A stretch of DNA of 64,000 nucleotides, from the NCBI GenBank assembly GCA_963575745.1, contig CAUYUJ010015749.1, positions 693,435-757,434 on the forward strand, written 5' to 3'. The notes under the pieces were generated by a model. That model saw nothing but the letters and a program-made list of their open reading frames with translations, had not been told where the DNA came from and did not search any database. Of the stretch, positions 20,960 to 30,884 are shown piece by piece. The first letter of the stretch is position 1. Every line of letters starts with the position of its first letter. The DNA comes from Prorocentrum cordatum. Its lineage: Eukaryota; Sar; Dinophyceae; Prorocentrales; Prorocentraceae. Both the position numbers and the translations under genes were made by a program.

Positions 20960-22200
20960 GTCCCCGCCACCATCGAGATAGAGACTGGCTCCACCTCGGC
21001 GATAACCGACGATCCGAGTAAGATGCACGCTGCCATCCTCAACCGCGGGGGCCCTGTTTTTGCTGCCGAAGCGGTCTGGGACGCAGCCGTCGCCGATTGC
21101 CTCGACGGCATCTTTCCTACGGGACAACGGATGGAACTCCCGCTGCCCGGCGAAGGCGATCTCCATCTAGTCGCCCGCCGCGCTGGCTACTCTGCGCCTG
21201 GGCCCGACGGGCTGCCGCGCCGCGCGTGGCCGCGCACTCCTGGAGCGCTGGCAGCGCTATCCAACCTGGCGAACCACGCAGTCGAATGCGGCGCCCCGCG
21301 CGACCTCGACCGCGCGCTGATGGCGGCGCCCCCGCGGGGCGACGAGCCCCGCGGCAACTTTGGTCGCGCGCGCCCCCGCCGCGCCGAGCCCGCCAAGCGC
21401 GAAGAACAGCGACGCCGAGCTCCTCGCATCCGCCGCGAACCCTACCATTTCCAAGATTGCCGCCATCACATCCGTCGAACAGAAGGGCTTCGCCACAGGC
21501 CGCCGGCACTCGCGCGAAGTCGCCGCGGTCGGCGCCGAAGCCCGAAAGCTGAGCGCCACTGCAGGCGCCGACGTCCACGCGCCCGTCTTCGCCTCCATGG
21601 ACATCGCGGCGGCCTTCCGGTCGCTCAACCGCCAACGGATGCGGGCGGCCCTCGCGCGGCGGGGCGTCGGTGGCGACGCGTGCAAGCTGCATCAGACCTG
21701 CTACGCCAACCCGCTCTCCGCCCTGTCGCTCGGCGGCGCCTTCTGCCCGCCGCTGCGCGCCGGCGCGGGAGTCGCGCGAGGGCGCCCGCTCAGCGGCGCG
21801 ATGCGGGCCCTCATCTTTGGCCCCGTGGTCCGCGCTGTCGCCGCAGAGCTCCGCGACGCGCGGCGCGGCCTGGTCAGCGCCTGCGCCGACGACCTCGGCG
21901 CCGTCCTGCACCGCCTGCAGGACGTCCAACACCTGCCACCGCACTTGCTCGCTGCCGACGCACCCGCTGGCCCCGAGCTGCAAGCAAAGAAATGCATCAT
22001 CGCGCCGACGCGGGCGCTGCCGACGCCCGACCTGACTTCCGGCGCGCAGACCATGCTCGCCAACATCCACGCCCCATGGCGCCACTTCACGATCGCGGAC
22101 AAGGCGCGCCACCTCGACTTCTTCGTCGGTCCAGGCGCCAGCCGTCACCTGCCTCTCCTACGTTGGCCAGCCGCAAAAGGCATCCGGCACCCTGCTCTCG
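20960..22200 (+). pseudogene. LINE reverse transcriptase domain, frameshifted
   Basis: The first part (frame from 20837) has the fingers motif SAPGPDGLP. After a frame change near 21360 come ITSVEQKGFATGRRHSREV (motif QRGF.PGR), MDIAAAFRSLNRQRM (motif A, catalytic Asp then AF.S), GVARGRPLSGAMRALIF (motif B, normally G.xQGDPLSP), SACADDLGAVL (motif C, CADD instead of YADD) and AKKCIIAPT (motif D). The two catalytic Asp of motif C are kept but the Tyr is Cys. The frameshift between fingers and motif A makes the open frame non-functional as written. Confidence 0.8.
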
Positions 22201-23600
22201 TAGGCGCACCTGGGCATCCTCAAGCTGCACCGCGTCGCGCCCAGCAGCTTCGCCAAATCCGACATCTGCGGCATGACCTTCCGGGCCAACATCGAGACGC
22301 CCAGCGTCGTCGAGCTGCTGCCCCCCGCCGCGCCCTGGAGAACCGCCGCAAAGACAGTCGCGGGATGGCGCAGCCGGCACAATTCGCTGCGCGACTCGGC
22401 TTACGACCGCCTCGGCACTGTCGCCGCCGAAAGCGGACGCTGGCGCGGCGACTGCGGGGCCGAAGCGATGTCCGACCCGATCTCAACCCGATCGCCAGTT
22501 CCACCGCCATCTTCGCCAGGGCCGCGGGCTCCCACTTCGGGCGCCTCGCCCGCTCGCTGGGCGCAACCCAGCGCGCTGGCGCGCTGCTCGCCGCGGCACC
22601 GCTGCCCCGCCGCGACAACATGCGCGACGGGAGGAGGCCCCGCGCCGGATGCGCTCGCCGCAGAAGGCGCGCCACATGGCCATGCGCGAGCGCCTCCGCC
22701 CCGACGCGCTCCACATCGCGATCAAGAAGCGCATCCCATCATGGCGTCTCCAGCCCCCCGCGCCTGCTCGCCGCGACGATCCAGCAACGCAGCGCGCGCG
22801 CTATGCGCGAGAGCGGCTCCAAAATCGCGCCGGCGCCCTCCCGGACGACCGCTGCATCGTCGACAAGTGCGATTGGAACTCTTGGCGCGTGGAGTACGTC
22901 CACCATGTTTCGCCTCGACCTGTTCCAGCCGCTGTTCCGCGCGCGGGCGCAGCGCGGTCGCCTCGCCGTCGAGGTCGGCGAGAGCGCCCGGGCCGCCTCC
23001 AACATGGCGCGCAGCCGCCTGGAACCCGCACTCCTCAGTGACATGGGCCGCGACTCCGAGCGCGTTCGCCGTCAGGGGGCTCTCCGCATCTTCGCCGCCG
23101 CCGTCGAGCGCGCGGCCAGCGCGACCGCTCCCCTGCCGAGTCCGACCCGCAGCTCTCCAACGGGGGCGACGAGCACGACGGGGCAGCGGAGCCAGACGAG
23201 CCAGATTTGGCACAGATGCGCGAGCCCCCCGCGGATCTTTTCCGAGCGCTGGATGCGCCCCCGCTGGTTCCTGGCGACCCAGCCCTCCAGCGCGGGCGCG
23301 GGCCATCCTTCCGCAGAAGCGGCAATCCATATATGGGCGCGACCGCCCAGGCCCCGTGCACCACTACCTTCAGCGCCCGAAGATGACCCACCATGTTGCG
23401 CACCCACGCGGCCAGCTGAGCGAGAGTGCCCGTGTGCGCTTAGGCCCCCGACCTCCAGTCGGGGCCGCCGGCTCAGCCAATCGCTGGGGCATCGCAATCC
23501 GCGCGCGCCATCTCATGAAGGGCTCCATCGTCACGGACCCGAACGCGCTCTACAGCGCCACTGCCGCCGCCCCGCGCCTTCCGCTTCCCCGCTTGGGCTG
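22200..23600 (+). pseudogene. LINE C-terminal region
   Basis: Interleaved frames continue the polyprotein: FRANIETPSVVELLPPAAPW with TVAGWRSRHNSLRDSAYD, then a frame change and SRLEPALLSDMGRDSERVRR, ending LPLPRLG with a stop near 23600. I see no clear zinc knuckle or RNase H motif. It ends about 40 bp before the 3' hairpin. Confidence 0.5.
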
Positions 23601-23640
23601 AGGCCTGGCCCGCGCGCCGCAGACTGACTGGCCGAGCGGA

Positions 23641-23670
23641 CGAACGTGGCCGCCAGCTACGTTCGTTTTT
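23641..23670 (+). other. LINE 3'-end hairpin plus T5
   Basis: CGAACGT (23641-23647) pairs exactly with ACGTTCG (23659-23665) over an 11-nt loop. Five T follow directly and abut the right target repeat. This resembles the 3' stem-loops used by stringent-type LINEs for template recognition (known for UnaL2-type elements). The link is inference. Confidence 0.7.
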
Positions 23671-23747
23671 CTTCCCTCGTGCCTCTTCTCCATCAGCGTT
23701 TCTTCCTTGCCGCGCCACCTGCGACTCCCCCCCATGCAGGGCCCTGG

Positions 23748-23822
23748 GGCTGAAGACCCAGTAATGGCACCCTGGCACGATTTAGGATCGCCAGGACGCA
23801 ACAGCTTCTTCTGATTGGCCGC
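23748..23822 (+). repeat. Dispersed ~75-bp repeat N, single unit
   Basis: GCTGAAGACCCAGTAATGG with CTGGCACGATTTAGGATCGC and CAGGACGCAACAG. Three tandem units of the same sequence lie at 26838-27050. Confidence 0.7.
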
Positions 23823-24191
23823 GATGGGCATATGTGGACAAGGTTCAGTGCGACAGCCTTGACGCGCCTTGGATTCACAGTGGTCCTCATCTTCCTCCTG
23901 CTCCTCCTCCCGATTCTCTTCCTTCCACTCCCCTCCCCTCCCCCTTTTTTCAATCAGTTGATGCCTCCTTCTTTCAGTAGGTGCGCGCGCGTCGTTCGCC
24001 CGCGCGCCTTCTGGAGCCCTTCGGACGAACGTGTCAAGGAAGGGGCAGCCAGATGGGCCATCCGCGCCCATCTTTGGTTCCACGGGCCCCGCCGCGCATG
24101 CAGCGGATCCCACGGGAATTCCCGATCCTCCACCTGGCGCGGAATCTCCTTTGGGACGCGCTTTGCAGCATGAGTGCACGCGCGTCTTGAC

Positions 24192-24285
24192 AGCCACCGC
24201 CGCGCGCCGATGGGTTTGAACAGATTTGCGCCTGATGCGCCGTCGACAGGGCACTGCGCGACTGAGCTACGACGAGCAACGCCAT
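24192..24285 (-). ncRNA. Possible tRNA-like (SINE-head) sequence
   Basis: On the minus strand: GTAGCTCAGTCGCGCAGTGC (box A/D-arm), then CCTGTCGACGGCGCATCAGG (anticodon-arm-like stem with an enlarged loop), then TCTGTTCAAACCCATCGG (box B/T-arm-like). The T stem and acceptor pair poorly, so it is not a working tRNA. It fits a decayed tRNA-derived SINE or tRNA pseudogene. Confidence 0.35.
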
Positions 24286-24299
24286 TGTGACTCGACTGC

Positions 24300-25550
24300 G
24301 CGCTCAACGCAGACCGCGTTCGACACGATCACCATCGATAAACCGCTCCCTACGACCAGTGGCCGGCCAGTCTTTTCGTCAGCTGCAAGGGCGTACTTGT
24401 CTCGCAGTTGATTGGCGACGCGGGAACAACGCCACGAACATCTCCGTCGCGAAGTTATGGCGGGCACAACGCGTTAGGCATGCGACGGGCGGTACGTGCA
24501 GGTGCTTGGTTGTGGCCCGTCAGAGCTGGGTGCGTTACGAGGTGATGCGGCAACGTGCCACCACAAAAGGTCGGTAATGCAGTGCTGGCCTCACCTTCTT
24601 ACACACGAACCACGCGTCGCAGCAATTTGGCACGTTAGCCACGCAGTGCTGCCAACGTTGGGGCAGCTATGAACAGCCGAAATAGGCACCTGCGGCACTG
24701 CGCTGCTGGTGGCCGTATCCAGACAGCAAGCGCCGCGCCAGTGCCATTCGGCACTCACCAGACCAACATACGGACCAGTCAACAGCATTGACTGGCAAGC
24801 GCTGGCAACGAGAAGCACACTGACGCAAACAGCTGGACGAGCTGCGTCTGTGCGCCCGCGAAAAAATGCGCGCGGGCGTTCTCCCGCCACGCTGCCGCGA
24901 AAGCGCCGCAACGGCCAGCTACGCCCGCCCGCGCGCACATACTCACCCAGGAGTGCCGAAGCCGAGCGGCCACACCAGCACTGCGCCGAAAGCAAAGCTC
25001 AGGAGCGAACCTGGTTGGAAGGCACGATGTGTGCTGCGGCTTGAGCGCACGCCAGGCACGAGTTGTGCTAGGCCCCTACGAGCAGCGCCCTGCTTCCAGC
25101 TGTCAGGCAACATCGCCCGGTCGACACCACATCGGGTCACGAACCTGTTTTAGGCCCTCCTTGCCGTAAGGTGCCGGTGTGATTCATGACCCTGGTCATG
25201 GTCAGCTACCTTATCCCACGTTCGATGCGACCACAGACGAACCGACTGGGTTCCCCAGGGTTCTCGACATCCCCTTTGGGCTGAGTATCCCGAGCCATGT
25301 GTGAGTTGTGTGCCGGACGTCCACTGAGACGGCCGTGCTGCATTTCACTGCGGGTGACCCTCTGTGGCCGAATTTCTGCGGAGGGACATTCTCCATTGCC
25401 CAGTAACTCCGATTCGAATACGAAGACGCGTGAGCGCCCGATGCCATTGGCTTACAGCCTGCGCGCGGAATGGCACAAAGAAAGGGGAAGCGATTGCCGC
25501 TTTGCTTTTACCATTGCCGCCATGTTTGTTGTACTTCACCCCCATTCCAT
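24300..25550. other. Unique DNA, nothing assigned
   Basis: About 1.2 kb of moderate-GC sequence with no recognisable exon, TIR element or RNA. Short palindromic pieces such as CATGACCCTGGTCATGG (25186) occur. Confidence 0.4.
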
Positions 25551-25559
25551 CCGCAATGT

Positions 25560-25675
25560 TGTTCCTCCTCCTCCTCCTCCTCCTCCTTCTCTTCCTCCTC
25601 CTCCTCCTCCTTCTCTTCCTCCTCCTCCTCCTCCTCCTCCTCCTCCTCCTCCTCCTCCTCCTCCTCCATCCTCTT
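25560..25675. repeat. (TCC)n tract
   Basis: Pyrimidine triplets with two TTCTCT interruptions spaced about 36 bp apart, showing block duplication. Confidence 0.9.
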
Positions 25676-25799
25676 TCATTTTTAATATTGCGAAGGCCTT
25701 ACGGCCGGTGCCGCCGACCCTGAAGAGGGACGTCGACGACGACGGCGGCGGTGGCGGCGGCGACGACGGCGACGCTGATGCGGGTCCGAATCCTGAGGG

Positions 25800-26490
25800 A
25801 TGCTTTCGGGGTCTTTTGGGAAGGTTCTCCGGGGCCTCTGGGGGAGATTTTTAGGGTTTGGGGGGGGGCATTTGGGGGGCATTTTTTTGAGTGTCCTGCG
25901 GGCCTCTCGAAGGCTTTTTGGGGCTTCGTGGGGACCTTTTGGGGCGTCCTGGGATTTTCTCGGAGCGATATTTCCGTTCGGGTTCCCCGTCAAGGCACGT
26001 TCCTGGAGCTGGAGCCGTTTGGGGGGCCTTTTGGGCCGTTCTTCAGGCGTTCAGGATTGTTTTGGGATGATTTGGGGATGTTTTGGAGCGCCCTTGGAAG
26101 CCCATTGGGCCGTCTGGGAGCGATTTTGAGGACCTCTTCGGCCGTCTTGGAGCGGCGGGAAGCGGAAAAGGCGAAAACGCCCAAATCTGTCAAACCCTTA
26201 AATCAAATCAATAATGTGTGCCTCTTGTGGCCGTTTTGGGAGTGCCTTTGGAGGCCTCTTGGGGCGTCTGGGAGGTATCCTGGGCAGTCTGGGAGCGTGA
26301 AGGCGGTTTGGACCGATCGTTTGGCGATTGGGGGCCCACTTGAACTGTCTCGGGAGCCTCTTGGGGCACTATTGGTTTGCTTTGGTATTCTTCCAGCCCC
26401 GAGACCCCCAGAGGGGCGATGGGTATCTGACCCCCCCCCTCCCCTGGCCCCCCCCCCCTTCTGGACCCCCCCCTCCCCGACGGGGAGTGG
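25800..26490 (+). repeat. Long dispersed repeat M, copy 3
   Basis: TTTGGGG/CTTGGGG-type reiteration with internal linker GGAAGCGGAAAAGGCGAAAA (26157) followed by AATCAAATCAATAATGTG. It ends in a C-rich stretch (26430-26480) like those ending copies 1 and 4. Confidence 0.6.
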
Positions 26491-26639
26491 ATCAAGATTC
26501 GATTGCGGCATTGCGAGGTTTTTCTTTTACAGACAGGCTTGAGCACGGTGCAGGGAAAAGGGGCGACGCAGACGACGACTGACGGAGACGACGACTCGAA
26601 CAGACAAACCGCTCGCACACGCCGACACGGTCAGCGGAT

Positions 26640-26830
26640 TTCGTCCTTGTCGCACCCCGGGACGTGACGGTAGGGCGGGCCAGGCGTTTCGTTTCAGACT
26701 TGTTCACCGTTCATGATCTTTTAGCGTAAACGTTGCAACAGTTTCACGTATGGAGGACGGGCCGTTTTCAAAATGTGGTTCTCGCCTTGGCGCCGCGCAT
26801 ATTCGTGCCAACACTTCACGACTGCATCAT
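26640..26830 (+). repeat. Isolated unit of the 85-bp minisatellite with its flank
   Basis: GGTAGGGCGGGCCAGGCGTTT then GTTCATGATC and one unit (GTTGCAACAGTTTCACG, TTTTCAAAATGTGGTTCTCG, CGCGCATATTCG). Order and spacing match 1690-1840, so the first unit and its left flank were copied between loci. Confidence 0.65.
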
Positions 26831-26837
26831 TGAGTCT

Positions 26838-27050
26838 TATGGCTGAAGTCCCAGAGTTGGCGTTTGGACGCGATGCCAGATTGCCAGGGCGCAACGGTCA
26901 CGTTGATTCGTGGTGTTGAAGTCCCAGAGATTACCTTCTGGCACGGTTCAGGACCGTCAGGGCGCAACAGTCATGTTGATCCGGGGCGCTGAAGACCCAG
27001 GAATAGTGTTTTGGTTCGGTTCAGGATTTCCAGACGGTTGTTTTCCGACG
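26838..27050 (+). repeat. Three tandem units of repeat N (~75-80 bp)
   Basis: Starts at about 26838, 26919 and 26989. Each has CTGAAG(T/A)CCCAG, a TCTGGCACGGTTCAGGA-like block and CAGGGCGCAAC(A/G)GTCA. Confidence 0.75.
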
Positions 27051-27149
27051 GGACATTTCCTTCAGTGAAATTACATGTTTGGAGGGACCTACGAAAAGGC
27101 GAACAACTGCAGGGAGGGTGCATCATCTTTGATGGGTTTTGGGTTTGCA

Positions 27150-27324
27150 CTGGTCGTCCTCTTCCTCCCCCTCCTCCTCGCCTCCCTCTCCTCGTCCTCT
27201 TCGTCCTCCTCGTCCTCCTCCCCCTCACCCTCCTCGTTCTCGTCCTCTTCCTTGTCCTCCTTCTCCTCCTCCTCCCTCCCTCCCTCTCTCTTCTCCCCCC
27301 CTTCTTTCCTCCCTCCTCCCCCAG
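27150..27324 (+). repeat. Pyrimidine tract serving as a 3' splice region
   Basis: TCC/TCG/TCCC-rich sequence ending CCTCCCTCCTCCCCCAG immediately before the exon at 27325. A strong polypyrimidine tract plus CAG supports real 3' splice-site use. Confidence 0.65.
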
Positions 27325-27450
27325 TTGGGAGCGAGCCTCACCGTTCGCCGTGGTTTCTCGCCCGCCCTCGGCAAGGGGGCGCCAGCCAACGGCATCGTCA
27401 GCGCGCTCCACATGATGGAGGTCGAGAAGACCGCGAACGGGGTCCTCGAG
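27325..27450 (+). CDS. Candidate internal exon (42 codons), helical-repeat-like
   Basis: Bounded by acceptor CCCCCAG and donor CTCGAG|GTTCGTG, in phase 0 at both ends with no stop. It reads ASLTVRRGFSPALGKGAPAN then GIVSALHMMEVEKTANG. The amphipathic helix with an aliphatic core could be one repeat of the FASTK/RAP/OPR-like protein suggested by exons at 29765, 33175, 34396 and 41521. Membership in the same gene is inference. Confidence 0.4.
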
Positions 27451-27884
27451 GTTCGTGTGGGACGAAGCGGGGGCGGACAGGGGAAAGGGCGATTACGATG
27501 CAGTGAGCGGCTTGCATAAGGGACCCTTGCTTTTCAAGAGGGGCTCGGTCGTCCCTTATTAGGCCTGCATGCGTTACTTCTCGTTCCGTATGCGCTAGCA
27601 AAAAAGGTACCGTTCCTTCTGCGGTTCTTCCCTGGACACGAAGAGGTGCTTCGTTCCTCATCCACCGCTCCTTATGGGTCAAGCCGCTCGCTGCAGGGGA
27701 AAGGGGGGATGACGATACCGGCCGCGTGCTGCTGGCCTCGGCCCCGCCGCTGGGCGCCTCCGAGAGCGCGGCCGCTCCCGGGCGCCAGCGAAAACCGACC
27801 GGGCGTGAGCCGATGCGCCGGCCCCTCCCTTGATCGGGGGCCCCCGGGAGCCTCGAGACGGGGGTCAACGCAGACGGGGGTCCG

Positions 27885-28080
27885 CCAGAGCGCCCCGACC
27901 TTGCAGGGCCCTGCAGGGCCAGGGTCGCATCGGCCCGGGTTTGGGTGCGAAGGATCCTGCAGGATCTTGCAGGAGCCTTCGCACCGGCCCGGGGTTGGGT
28001 GCAGGATTTTCCAGGAGCTTGCAGGATTCTGCGAGGCCTGACTGACCCGGGTCTGGATGGACCCGGGTCAGAGGACCCCC
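27885..28080 (+). repeat. Dispersed repeat G, copy 1 (CTGCAGGATC-rich, ~200 bp)
   Basis: Contains GACGGGGGTC, a GCAGGGCCCTGCAGGGCC block, two 60-65 bp subunits with GGGTGCGAAGGATCCTGCAG and GGGTGCAGGATTTTCCAGG, and the end block CTGACTGACCCGGGTCTGG. The same order occurs at 41195-41420 and 48400-48605. Confidence 0.75.
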
Positions 28081-28421
28081 GAGGCCCCCCAGACGGGGTG
28101 GCCGGGAGCGGCCTCGGAGCTCTGCTGCCTCGCCCGCGGAAAAGAGGAGGGCAAGGAGGGCGGGAGCAAGCGGGGTGGTGGCCACACCGTGTGGTGGGTC
28201 GAGTCGGTGGGGCTTCGGGGTCACCGCGCGGTTTTTTGGGGCTCGGGTCGTTCTCCGAGGACGTCTCGGGCGACCGGGGCATCCGAGGTCCCAAGACCGT
28301 GCGTTTGACGGACCGTGCGGTGAGGTCTTGGGGGATTTCGAGGTCACCGCACGTTCTGTCATCGCACCGTTTTGGGACTCCAAACTCCAAACCTTGTTCG
28401 AGGAAGCGAAAACATGGATCA

Positions 28422-28625
28422 GGTCGGCGGCGAATGAAGGGGGGAAGTGAGAGGGAGAAGGCCTTCACAGGAGGCTCGGAAGCCCCCGGCCTTCTGAGAA
28501 GTTGTCCGAGCATTCCCCGAAGACAGACAAACAATTTCTCTGAAGGCACGCGGGCTTCTGAGAAGTGCCGCCGCCTTCTGAGAAGGCCTTCTCCTTCTCA
28601 TATCCCCCCTCGCTCGCCGCCGACC
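28422..28625. mobile_element. TIR element family D, copy 5
   Basis: GGTCGGCGGCGAATGAAGGG with GAAGTGAGAGGGAGAAGGCC, complementary to AGAAGGCCTTCTCCTTCTC and CCCCTCGCTCGCCGCCGACC. Arms pair over about 55 bp. Confidence 0.75.
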
Positions 28626-28964
28626 CTAACGTTGTCCACTGGTCCTGGTTTCCGGGTCATACCTCGGCTCTCCGACGACCGTTCGGGACGATCTCGGCAA
28701 CCCCAGAACGCCCTCGGCGAGGCGCAGCTGCTTGAGTGCATCCCGAGGGTGGAAAGCCGCCTAGGACCCACGACATCGGTACCGCCGCTTCTCGTCTGAG
28801 CGATGTGCCCGTCGCCGACTCATGGGCGCGGGCGCCCTTCCCCTGTCCGCGGATCTGGCGCCCACGCAACGGTTTGCCTTGCTTGGCCTTCTGCCTCTGC
28901 GTAGTGTGCGGGTTTCGGTTCCTCTCTCGGTCGTTGTCCCTCCCAGACCCCATCGCGCTGTGAC

Positions 28965-29075
28965 AAAAATCACGACGGGAAGTTCTTAGCTATTTTCGGC
29001 CTCCGGGGGCCCTTGCCGGGCCCCGGGACCGTCCAAAAATGGCTCAGGATGAAAAACCGGTCACGGGGAATGAGC
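28965..29075 (+). repeat. Dispersed repeat F, copy
   Basis: AAAATCACGACGGGAAG, then TATTTTCGGCCTCCGGGGGC, GGGCCCCGGGACCGTCC and CTCAGGATGAAAAACCGGTC, in the family order. Confidence 0.65.
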
Positions 29076-29538
29076 CCAGACATTTGGCCCAGGTGTCTGG
29101 GCCCCTTCCCCGCACGCATGAACGATAATGGATGGACGGCGCGTTTGCCCGCGCGGGCAACGCGCGGGCACGAACGACTGGCCCTCCATGACCGCCAACA
29201 TTGGACGCTGAGCATACCCGATCACATACCTGAGCGATGTGTGGAGTATACATGGGCCGTTCAGCCCCCATTGCAGGACCCCCCGTTGCAGACCCTTTCT
29301 TCCACCCTCCATCTGGGGGTCGACATCGTGAAAACTTCAGGACGTCGGGGGTCTGGGCTCCGCCGTGGTGTCCTTCCCCGGGCCCCGCCTCGCTCGCTTT
29401 TTCCGGGCCCTCGCTCGGTCCCCGCGTCGTCGCTCGCGAGGTCGTGTGTCTCGGAGGTGGTGCTGGATTCGAGGCTGCGTCCACGACCAAAAAAATCGTG
29501 ATTCGTGTTGGCGTGCGCCCGATGTGCGATCCCTCCCC

Positions 29539-29764
29539 TCTGTCGGGGGGGCAACGATAGAGGGGGACAGGGATGGGGGGGAAGCATCGACCCCCAATCG
29601 CTCATGGATCGCCGTTAGGGGCCCGATTGCCCCCCCCTTCCCAGGAAGGTGCGGATTCACAATCGGGGGCCTTTCGCCGATCTAAATGATGTATCGCCGA
29701 TCTATCAATGATGCATCCGCCCCATGCCTATCCCCCCCTATCGTTGCCCCCCACTCTCGCCCAG
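29539..29764. mobile_element. TIR element family I ending at an exon acceptor
   Basis: The left arm GGGGGGCAACGATAGAGGGG with ACAGGGATGGGG is complementary to the right arm CCCATGCCTATCCCCCC with TATCGTTGCCCCCC. The interior has ATCGCCGAT repeats. Its right edge CTCTCGCCCAG is exactly the acceptor of the next exon, so the element provides a 3' splice site. Confidence 0.7.
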
Positions 29765-29850
29765 CCCGGGGGAGGTCGCGTTCCAGCAGCTGGCCCACCT
29801 CAGCCCCGAGGAGATCGCCGGGGCCCTTTACCTCGCCGCCCGCAGGCTCG
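29765..29850 (+). CDS. Candidate exon of a FASTK/RAP/OPR-like helical-repeat protein
   Basis: After the acceptor of the family I element the frame reads PGEVAFQQLAHLSPEEIAGA then LYLAARRLG. The LSPEEIAGALYLAARRL pattern resembles the LS(x)(x)E(I/L)ANxLWALA(K/R)L helix pairs of FASTK/RAP-type and octotricopeptide repeat proteins, which bind organellar RNA. The 3' boundary is uncertain (near GGCTCG, before a (TCC)n tract). Function is inferred from the repeat pattern only. Confidence 0.45.
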
Positions 29851-29852
29851 GG

Positions 29853-29937
29853 GGCTTCCTCCTCCACCTCCTCCTCCTCCTCCTCCTCCTCCTCCTCCTC
29901 CTCCTCCTCCTCCTCCTCCTCCTCCTCCCCCCGCCTC
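29853..29937. repeat. (TCC)n tract
   Basis: CTCCTCCACC then near-pure TCC triplets; probable intron sequence after the 29765 exon. Confidence 0.9.
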
Positions 29938-29999
29938 GCTTTGACGCCCCCTTTGGGGGGGGGGGCCCTCCAACGCCTCGAGAAACTCAGCGCGGAAGT

Positions 30000-30135
30000 T
30001 GCTTGCTGCCTTCGGCCTTGGGTGGGCCCTCGCCAGGCCCCCAGGACGTCAGAACGATTGGGCATGAAGGGCCGGTCCCGGGGAAAGGGTCCGGACCGGT
30101 GAGGACCACGCGTTGAGAATTTCAAGACGTCGGAT
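30000..30135 (+). repeat. Dispersed repeat F, copy
   Basis: CCTTCGGCCTTGGGTGGGCC, CCAGGACGTCAGAACGATTG, GGGCCGGTCCCGGGGAAAGG and a CAAGACGTCGGATGTCTGG end. Confidence 0.6.
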
Positions 30136-30699
30136 GTCTGGTAAGGCTTCGGGGTACGCAGAGACAGCCCCCGGCTGGCCTCGACAGGCCCCACGAGCCC
30201 ACGAGTAGTCCCAGCTGGTCTCCACAGGCCCCCCGAGGAGCTTGGGGCGGTCTCCACATCCTGCGGCGCGCTCCGTGCCCCAGGGATGAGGCGTTAAGAC
30301 CGCCCTGGACTATGCGCGGGGCCTGTTGAGGCCAGCTGGGACTACCTGGCGGGTTCGTCAAGGCCAGCCAGGACTACCTGGGCGGACTGCCTGCGCGCAG
30401 CCCGAGGCCTTGCCACTCCAGGGCCCTGCTCGCCACAGCTGCACTCGTCCGGGTATTCTTCGCCAGAATGTACTCTTCCTGTCAGAGTCGACTACATGTA
30501 AGAGTGACCCTTCGCCGGAGTGACCTTTCGCGCGGGCCCACTGGGGTCCTCAGATCGCCGAACGCGACACGGTGAATAGCGTCTTGCGCGCTCGCGTTTG
30601 GTCCCCCCGCGGCCCCCCGAGAAGCCGCGCACCAAAGGTCACTCTGACCCAGGGTCACTCCTGCGTGCAACGAATCGACGGAGGTCTGGGCAGTCCCAG

Positions 30700-30840
30700 A
30701 CCCCCGACGTCGCGGCTTGCTTACAAGCAGCGTGGACCCCCGGAAGCCTCGTCTTTTCCCCGGGAACCGCTTCTCCCCCCCAAGTCGTATCGCACGGCCC
30801 TCGGGCCTGGCGGGGGCCCCTAGGGGCCGAAGCTGTTCAA
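30700..30840 (-). repeat. Dispersed repeat F, inverted copy
   Basis: CCAGACCCCCGACGTCGCGG at the start, CCCCGGGAACCGCTTCTCCC in the middle and CCTAGGGGCCGAAGC at the end: the family blocks in reverse complement. Confidence 0.55.
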
Positions 30841-30884
30841 CATCTGCCCGCCGCGACGTGTTCGGGATGCGAGCGTGTCTGGGG

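Larger units (their letters stand above)
18407..23670 (+). mobile_element. Full-length but decayed LINE (non-LTR) retrotransposon
   Basis: A 5.26-kb element flanked by a 13-bp direct repeat, CTTTCCCCGTGCC (18394-18406) and CTTCCCTCGTGCC (23671-23683), agreeing at 11 of 13 positions. In order it has a spliced-leader relic, a 5' leader of about 185 bp with a hairpin, ORF1-like coiled and RRM-like regions, an endonuclease-like region, a reverse transcriptase, a C-terminal region, and a 3' hairpin followed by T5. Frames shift several times, so this copy is probably inactive. Both ends appear intact, which is uncommon because most LINE copies are 5'-truncated. Confidence 0.85.

Noticed and set aside
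21117-22148. A 343-codon minus-strand frame opposite the reverse transcriptase
   Set aside because: GC-rich antisense shadow. The plus strand carries the ordered reverse-transcriptase motifs.
27398-28549. A 383-codon minus-strand frame
   Set aside because: It runs across repeat G and a family D element and resembles no protein; it lacks stops only because of composition.
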